Part shown: one piece after another, positions 1 to 3,368 of the stretch
How positions within the stretch are numbered: position 1 is the first letter of the stretch
Layout of the letters: every line of letters begins with the position of its first letter
Assembly: GCA_027317055.1 (NCBI GenBank)
Contig: DAHVFK010000279.1
Coordinates: 1 to 5,015 of the forward strand
Reading direction: 5' to 3'
From: Betaproteobacteria bacterium
GTDB taxonomy: Bacteria; Pseudomonadota; Gammaproteobacteria; Burkholderiales; SG8-39
DNA length: 5,015 bases
Position numbers and translations under genes: made by a program
The notes under the pieces: generated by a model
What the model was told of the DNA's origin: nothing
What the model saw: the letters and a program-made list of their open reading frames with translations, nothing else
Database searches by the model: none

Positions 1-204
1 CTCGATCACATGGATGTGTTGGCGGTGCGTAGCTTTCTTGAGTAGCTGAGCGACCAGGGTGCCTCCATCCCGGCCAGCGAAGCGATGATACTGCCGACGC
101 AGGAAGTAACCGGAATGCACGGCGACCAGATACAGGAACGAGGCCTCACGTTCCAGGTAGCCAATGGATTCGAGCGATGCTATTGGGTCGTAGTCCAGTG
201 TCAT
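1..204 (-). CDS. Partial winged-helix-like protein of a mobile element (N-terminal 68 residues)
   Basis: The reading frame opens at the ATG at 204..202 and runs without a stop off the left edge, giving 68 residues (MTLDYDPIASLESIGYLE at the start). The start overlaps the TGA of the upstream gene as ATGA, so it is probably translated by coupling; no strong Shine-Dalgarno sequence is visible. The segment YLEREASFLYLVAVHSGYFL, followed by RRQYHRFAGRDGG and a basic LLKKATHRQHIHVIE stretch, looks like a helix-turn-helix or winged-helix DNA-binding domain. From memory this N-terminus is characteristic of proteins, usually annotated hypothetical, that sit beside replication-relaxation genes on plasmids and conjugative islands. 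The C-terminal domain lies outside the window, so the function cannot be settled. The reading frame itself is secure; the DNA-binding role is inferred. Confidence 0.8.
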   Translation of the reverse strand, partial: MTLDYDPIASLESIGYLEREASFLYLVAVHSGYFLRRQYHRFAGRDGGTLVAQLLKKATHRQHIHVIE

Positions 205-1253
205 AGGTCCAGAATGTTCTCCATGAGACGTGAATCGATCTCGATCTTTGCTGTCAGGTTGGAACGGTCGGAGGCCGACGCGTAATTGCGGAAACCGGCC
301 TGCGCTTTCGAGCGCAGATGGCCAGCGTGATAAGCAGCGGTTAGGACTTCGATGTCCTGGTGTCCCGCGCGTGAACCCTGGTCGATGTCCTGGCCTGCCT
401 CGCGCGGCAGGTCGTAGTCGATGCGGGCATCGGGAATCTGAATCTTGCCATCGACGAACGGCAGCTCGAAGCGCTCTGCGACCTGCTGTTTGATCTCAGC
501 TATGTCACGCTTCGGATCGGCTTTGCGCTCGGCATAGATGGCCTTCTGCACCTCGGCCTTGATCTCGAAGTCGAGGCGCACGCGGAGATTGCTGCCACCA
601 TTGCGCTCGATGCGCTCAGCTTCTTTCCGGTACGCCCGGTAAATCTGTGAGTCGTGCTCGACCTCGCGCGGCTTCACCAGGCCGGCGTAGACCTTCTGGT
701 CTTGGGGAAGGTCACCCCGCTTAATGAGCAAGCTGCGGCCATCTCGGGTGAGCGTGACGACTTCGACGCGCTCAATCGTGCGCCGCCGACCATCGCGGCG
801 CAGATTGACGTGCTTGGTTTCGATCAGGCCCTTGTCGCGGAGATACTTCAGGTCGTTCTCGAGAGGACGGGCTGTCCCGTTGTAAAGCGTCTCGCGGAGG
901 TCCGCCGTGCGGACTACGCGAAAACGTCCCGTCTCGCACAGGAGTTGCTTCTCCTCCGGCCGAAGCTCAAGGCCGACGACGTTGCTGGCGGTACGCGCCG
1001 GACGGCGCGGGTCCGGCGAAGCAACAGGGCGGCGGCGCTCGCGTGGCACGTCCGCTGTGGGTTCATGCCGTTTGCGTTCCGCCCTGGGACCTGGGTGGTG
1101 GTAGTCTGCGGAGCGTTGCTCCAGAGACTTCAGGCGATGGAGGATGGGATTATCGGGCGGCTTGCGCACGACGCTACGATCATTCGATGAACCTGGGGCC
1201 ACGTTGTTCCCATCGCGGCGCCGGAGCTGTTCCTGCGGAATGTCGAGCCTCAT
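201..1253 (-). CDS. Replication-relaxation-like winged-helix protein (350 aa)
   Basis: Residues 1-95 are basic, proline- and arginine-rich and probably disordered. Residues 96-180 form a plausible winged helix (LRPEEKQLLCETGRFRVV, then TADLRETLYNG, LENDLKYLRDKGLIE and a basic hairpin RRDGRRRTIERVEVVTLT). Residues 195-235 carry the conserved-looking KPREVEHDSQIYRAYRKEAE block. The C-terminal part has PDARIDY (274-280), DIEV (300-303), Y308, H312 and K316 with AGF (319-321). This spacing resembles the nuclease-fold C-terminal half of replication-relaxation proteins, which are known from plasmids and conjugative elements. A full PD-(D/E)xK catalytic triad is not evident, because the E302 motif reads E-V rather than E-x-K, so catalysis is doubtful. 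The ATG at 1253 overlaps the previous stop as ATGA and directly follows an eight-G run. The stop overlaps the next start in the same way. Likely role: DNA binding in replication or transfer of the element (inference). Confidence 0.85.
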   Translation of the reverse strand: MRLDIPQEQLRRRDGNNVAPGSSNDRSVVRKPPDNPILHRLKSLEQRSADYHHPGPRAERKRHEPTADVPRERRRPVASPDPRRPARTASNVVGLELRPEEKQLLCETGRFRVVRTADLRETLYNGTARPLENDLKYLRDKGLIETKHVNLRRDGRRRTIERVEVVTLTRDGRSLLIKRGDLPQDQKVYAGLVKPREVEHDSQIYRAYRKEAERIERNGGSNLRVRLDFEIKAEVQKAIYAERKADPKRDIAEIKQQVAERFELPFVDGKIQIPDARIDYDLPREAGQDIDQGSRAGHQDIEVLTAAYHAGHLRSKAQAGFRNYASASDRSNLTAKIEIDSRLMENILDL

Positions 1254-1543
1254 GCGCCCCCCCCGTTATCGGCGCACTCTGCGGGGGCAGGCGCAAACTC
1301 GATCGAGGTCTGAGCTGATGCGGATTTTACGGCGGACTTTTTCGGGCGGCCGTTGGCCGGAGAAGGCGAGACGGTTTCGGAGGAAACCGGCGCAGGCTTC
1401 GGACCGTGGCCAACAACACGACGCACGTCGTAGTCGGACGCGCGAGTGAATTTGTTCATCTCTTTCTCGGCGGCCACGCGCATCGCACGGACCTTCGCCA
1501 CAAAGTCCGGCGCGTGCTCCATATATTGGCCTTCGTTCAACAT
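1250..1543 (-). CDS. Small hypothetical protein with Ala/Pro-rich tail (97 aa)
   Basis: I do not recognise this family. The start is the ATG at 1543..1541, two bases after the stop of the membrane-protein gene, with a GAGGAGGAG ribosome-binding site about 8 bases upstream lying inside that gene's last codons. Residues 1-45 are charged and probably helical (EHAPDFVAKVRAMRVAAEKE, then MNKFTRASDYDVRRVV). Residues 46-97 are low-complexity, rich in Pro, Ala, Ser and Lys, and probably unstructured. No signal peptide or membrane span is visible. The last codons are read through a run of eight G residues (GGG GGG GGC GCA TGA), and the TGA overlaps the next ATG. A -1 slip on that run would fuse this protein to the 350-residue protein. 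It may be an accessory or N-terminal partner of that protein (inference). Confidence 0.75.
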   Translation of the reverse strand: MLNEGQYMEHAPDFVAKVRAMRVAAEKEMNKFTRASDYDVRRVVGHGPKPAPVSSETVSPSPANGRPKKSAVKSASAQTSIEFAPAPAECADNGGGA

Positions 1544-1545
1544 GG

Positions 1546-1851
1546 CTACCGCTCCTCCTCATCCCCGAACTGCGCGAGGATTTCGCTGGACAACTCGCTC
1601 TGCCCGGTGTGTATCTCCTGATCGAGGTGTCTGAGCTTGCGACCTGTGTCGCGCAGGAAGAACTTGCGCTCGATCCAGATGGTGAGGCCGAGGATATTGG
1701 CGAAGAGCAGAGCGCAATAGAGCGCGATGCTCTTGAGGTAGCTGTGCAGGATGAGATTGCGCCACGGCACAAGGAAGTGCAGTTCGTGCATCGACCAGAA
1801 GCCGAGCGCGAGAAAGATCAGCGTGGCGACGAAGACTGCGTTGGCGATCAT
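1546..1851 (-). CDS. Small two-span membrane protein (101 aa)
   Basis: Unrecognised family. Two hydrophobic segments are clear: residues about 3-21 (NAVFVATLIFLALGFWSM) and about 38-60 (YLKSIALYCALLFANILGLT, then IWI). They are joined by a short loop HELHFLVPWRN. The C-terminal 40 residues are charged (ERKFFLRDTGRKLRHLDQEI, then a Glu-rich end DEEER) and probably cytoplasmic and helical. Both termini are therefore likely on the same, inner side (inference from positive charges after span 2). The start at 1851 follows a purine-rich AGAAAGA stretch that is only a weak ribosome-binding site. It is the first gene of the tight run that continues into the 97-residue, 350-residue and left-edge genes. 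The context suggests a membrane component of a mobile-element system, but nothing in the sequence identifies a partner or substrate. Confidence 0.8.
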   Translation of the reverse strand: MIANAVFVATLIFLALGFWSMHELHFLVPWRNLILHSYLKSIALYCALLFANILGLTIWIERKFFLRDTGRKLRHLDQEIHTGQSELSSEILAQFGDEEER

Positions 1852-1894
1852 AGATGTTCTTTCTGCTGCGGCCGACGTGCGGCGCCTTCAGACG

Positions 1895-1920
1895 AAAAGC
1901 GGAGAGGCGAAAGCCTCCCC
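1895..1920 (-). terminator. Weak intrinsic-terminator-like hairpin after the second ssb gene
   Basis: On the minus-strand RNA, GGGGAGGC (1920..1913) pairs with GCCUCUCC (1908..1901) across a UUUC loop. This makes an 8-bp stem that includes one G-U wobble, followed by GCUUUUCG. The wobble would be an A-C mismatch in plus-strand RNA, which favours a function on the minus strand. It begins 22 bases past the ssb stop and sits before the membrane-protein gene. The U tract is only four long, so termination may be partial. Confidence 0.45.
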
Positions 1921-1941
1921 GCGAAAAGGGCGGCGACGGTG

Positions 1942-2340
1942 TTAGCCGTCCTCGCCGAAATCGACCAATGCTTCAGGCCGGTCCATCCGCTGAATGCGGA
2001 CAGCATGAACGGCATAGGTCGCGTGCTTTACCGGGAAGCGTTCGCCGGCAACGACCACGCCACGCTCCTGTTCCAGGCCGCGAAGCTCTCCCTCAACTTC
2101 GAGGTAGTCGCCACGCCTCATGCCACGGGTGAAGCCGCAGAAGAATGGGCCGGGGCAGATGATGCGATGCCAGTCCGTCCGTGGTGTCCATTCGTTAGTG
2201 GAGAGGTCCCAGATACCGGAGACCGTCGCCAGCAACAGGACTGCATAGGCGTCCTCAGAGATGCCATCCGAAGGCGGCGCTTCGGCGTCCTTACCAAGAA
2301 AGCCTCGAAGCGTAACGGTGTTCGCAAAGAGTTCGGTCAT
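1942..2340 (-). CDS. Divergent single-stranded DNA-binding protein, second tandem copy (132 aa)
   Basis: This is an OB-fold SSB paralogue of the gene just upstream. Shared landmarks are NTVTLRGFLGKDAE (residues about 7-20), LLLATVSG, TNEW, RTDWHRI and RRGDYLEVEGELR. SSBs coat single-stranded DNA during replication, repair and conjugative transfer. The start was set at 2340 because GGAGGTG lies 7 bases before it and because SSB homology begins there; an in-frame ATG at 2406 would lie inside the upstream ssb gene. The core differs from ssb copy 1 around residues 24-34 (PPSDGISEDAY) and after WHRI (ICPGPFFCGFTRG), so the two are old duplicates. The C-terminus ends VDFGEDG: acidic, but without the usual D-D-x-P-F partner-binding tip. 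It lies 31 bases downstream of ssb copy 1, across a strong RNA hairpin that could control its translation. The SSB assignment is firm; the division of labour with copy 1 is unknown. Confidence 0.9.
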   Translation of the reverse strand: MTELFANTVTLRGFLGKDAEAPPSDGISEDAYAVLLLATVSGIWDLSTNEWTPRTDWHRIICPGPFFCGFTRGMRRGDYLEVEGELRGLEQERGVVVAGERFPVKHATYAVHAVRIQRMDRPEALVDFGEDG

Positions 2341-2347
2341 GGTTGCA

Positions 2348-2361
2348 CCTCCCGAGGGAGG
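2348..2361 (-). promoter_or_regulatory. Hairpin that can hide the ribosome-binding site of the second ssb gene
   Basis: On the minus-strand RNA, CCUCCC (2361..2356) and GGGAGG (2353..2348) are perfect complements separated by two bases. The GGGAGG arm is the Shine-Dalgarno sequence for the ATG at 2340. A two-base loop is too tight, so the innermost pair would have to open, leaving about five G-C-rich pairs. The upstream arm overlaps the 3' arm of the larger hairpin at 2357..2390, so both cannot form at once. Confidence 0.5.
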
Positions 2362-2390
2362 ACAACGCCGCTTACGCGGCGTCATCCTCC
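2357..2390 (-). promoter_or_regulatory. 15-bp RNA hairpin with GUAA tetraloop spanning the first ssb stop codon
   Basis: On the minus-strand RNA, GGAGGAUGACGCCGC (2390..2376) pairs with GCGGCGUUGUCCUCC (2371..2357). This gives 15 continuous pairs, two of them G-U wobbles, capped by GUAA, a GNRA-type tetraloop. In plus-strand RNA the wobbles become C-A mismatches, so the structure is best formed in the ssb transcript. The UAA stop of the first ssb gene (2374..2372) falls in the loop. No U tract follows, so it does not look like an intrinsic terminator. It may stabilise the mRNA or govern coupling between the two ssb genes. Confidence 0.6.
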
Positions 2391-2785
2391 GTGATGGGAT
2401 CGGCATCGGGATTCTCCGCGCCTTGCGATGCGGGCTGTGTCAGCTTCTTGACGATGCTGGCACGTATCTCCCAACCGCGGCGCTTGACCGTGGTCTTCTT
2501 CTTGCCCTCGCCGACCTCGGCGTCGAACTCGGTGCTGCGAAGCTCGCCTTCGATCTCGACGTAATCGCCCTTCTTGAGGTTCTTCGCGTGGTCGGCGGGC
2601 TTGCCGAAGGCGACGATGCGGTGCCACTCGGTGCGGTTCACCCACTCGTTCGACTGCTTATCTCTGTAGCCGGACTTGGTGGCCAGCGACAGGACTACGA
2701 ACGTGTTCTGGTTGCGGGTGGCGAAGCTCTCGGCGGACTTGCCGAGGTAGCCTTTCAGGGTTACGTGATTTTCGTAGAGTGCCAT
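2372..2785 (-). CDS. ssb: Single-stranded DNA-binding protein, first tandem copy (137 aa)
   Basis: This is an OB-fold SSB. Visible landmarks are NHVTLKGYLGKSAE (residues 6-19), NTFVVLSLATKSGY, SNEWVNRTEWHRIVAFGK and LKKGDYVEIEGELRSTEF, with GWEIRASIVKKL as the last strand. The set TEWHRIVAFGK and KKGDYVEIEGELR is the classic SSB signature. It would coat single-stranded DNA in the cytoplasm, probably during replication or transfer of this element. The start at 2785 is chosen for its AGGAGA ribosome-binding site 7 bases upstream and for the start of homology; the in-frame ATG at 2866 adds unrelated residues. Beyond the OB fold, a lysine-rich segment (GEGKKKTTVKRRG) precedes the last strand. The tail ends ITEDDAA, acidic but lacking the terminal P-F that normally docks partner proteins. 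The second ssb gene follows after 31 bases, and the stop codon sits in a hairpin loop. Confidence 0.93.
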   Translation of the reverse strand: MALYENHVTLKGYLGKSAESFATRNQNTFVVLSLATKSGYRDKQSNEWVNRTEWHRIVAFGKPADHAKNLKKGDYVEIEGELRSTEFDAEVGEGKKKTTVKRRGWEIRASIVKKLTQPASQGAENPDADPITEDDAA

Positions 2786-2822
2786 TGTGTTTCTCCTGTT
2801 TGTATTTGCCCGGATTGCTCTC

Positions 2823-2857
2823 GGGACACTCCTGCGCGAAGCGACGCGAGTGTGCCC
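2823..2857. other. Stem-loop upstream of the first ssb gene
   Basis: In plus-strand order, GGG ACACT (2823-2830) pairs with AGTGT (2849-2853) and CCC (2855-2857), with G2854 bulged. An inner CGCG/CGCG pair (2835-2838 with 2845-2848) closes a six-base loop. It lies about 40-70 bases before the ssb start codon, where a leader structure or operator could act. There is no U tract on either side, so it is not a terminator. Its function is unknown. Confidence 0.35.
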
Positions 2858-2899
2858 CGCTCCCAAGGCCGAGATGTGCTTTCTGTGGAGGCTCCAAAG

Positions 2900-2946
2900 A
2901 AAAAATCTCGCCCGTTCTTTGGGCCGTAGCCGCAGGGAGATTTTTT
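2900..2946. terminator. Bidirectional terminator-like inverted repeat
   Basis: AAAAAATCTC (2900-2909) and GAGATTTTTT (2937-2946) are perfect 10-base inverted repeats around a 27-base centre. The centre contains its own small stem, GCCC (2910-2913) with GGGC (2921-2924). Read from either strand, the structure ends in six U residues, extended as GUUU on plus and CUUU on minus, so it could stop transcription both ways. On the minus strand it would insulate the ssb genes from transcripts coming from the methyltransferase side. The long spacer makes it less certain than a compact terminator. Confidence 0.5.
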
Positions 2947-3064
2947 GTTTGGAAACCCAGACCCGCCGGGCACCCGTAGGGTGAAGCAGAACATCGACGT
3001 GCCGCAGGGCGCGGGATAAGCACCGAGCGAGTGACCGAGAGTGAGCAGGGAAAATATGGGAGAG

Positions 3065-3346
3065 ATGGCTCTCTGCCGAAATATTGTTCTGAAAGGCATC
3101 TCCATCAGGACGCCATCCGCCACCGCATCGCAGCAGAACGATTCGTTGTCGTCATGTACCCGGCTCGAAAAGCAGAGAGTGGGCGAACCATGTTCTTCGA
3201 GTGGCACCGCATTATCTTCCGAATTCCGCCATGCGAAGGACCGAAGCCGGGGCAACGGAATGGAAGGCGAGCTGCACCGTTCGAGCTCCGAATCGAATGC
3301 TGAAAGAGACCCGTACCCTCTCCGCGCCTCGAAGATACGCGGCTGC
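3065..3346 (+). pseudogene. Decayed, frameshifted ssb-like gene in inverted orientation
   Basis: Three plus-strand pieces match SSBs in order but in changing frames. Frame of 3065: MALCRNIVLKG, matching MALYENHVTLKG of the first ssb. One frame over, from about 3097: HLHQDA, ERFVVV (from 3136), FFEWHRIIF (from 3193) and KPGQRNG. Back in the first frame from 3260: MEGELHRSSSE, then PYPLRASKIR, matching IEGELR and EIRASIVKK. The order and spacing follow an SSB OB fold. At least two frameshifts are needed, near 3095-3100 and 3250-3262, so no intact protein is made. A purine-rich GGGAGAG lies just before the ATG, which is close spacing for a ribosome-binding site. It faces the 3' end of the methyltransferase gene. 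Sequencing or assembly indels could also explain the shifts; an intact gene would then exist here. Its end is uncertain and could run to about 3368. Confidence 0.6.
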
Positions 3347-3368
3347 CTCAGCCTGGACGCACGGCTGT

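Larger units (their letters stand above)
2786..3064. other. Intergenic region between the first ssb gene and the inverted ssb relic
   Basis: No credible gene is seen in this 279-base stretch. Frames that stay open here have no SSB-like or other recognisable residues and no supporting ribosome-binding site. It contains a stem-loop at 2823..2857, a terminator-like inverted repeat at 2900..2946, and short CGAG/GAGTGA repetitions around 3021..3047. The promoter of the ssb genes should lie here, but I could not find a convincing -35/-10 pair. Confidence 0.5.

Noticed and set aside
654..1190. 178-residue plus-strand open frame opposite the replication-relaxation-like gene
   Set aside because: It is antisense to a protein with coherent domain structure and overlapped, coupled neighbours. 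It has no motif of its own.
1609..2394. 261-residue plus-strand open frame across the membrane-protein and second ssb genes
   Set aside because: It runs antisense to two supported genes and through the hairpin between the ssb genes, with no family resemblance.
2341..2406. Longer N-terminus for the second ssb gene starting at 2406
   Set aside because: The extra 22 residues fall inside the first ssb coding region and hairpin, and a near-perfect ribosome-binding site precedes the ATG at 2340.
3021..3047. Short CGAG / GAGTGA repetitions as possible iterons
   Set aside because: The copies are too short and too irregular, and there is no AT-rich origin-like stretch beside them.
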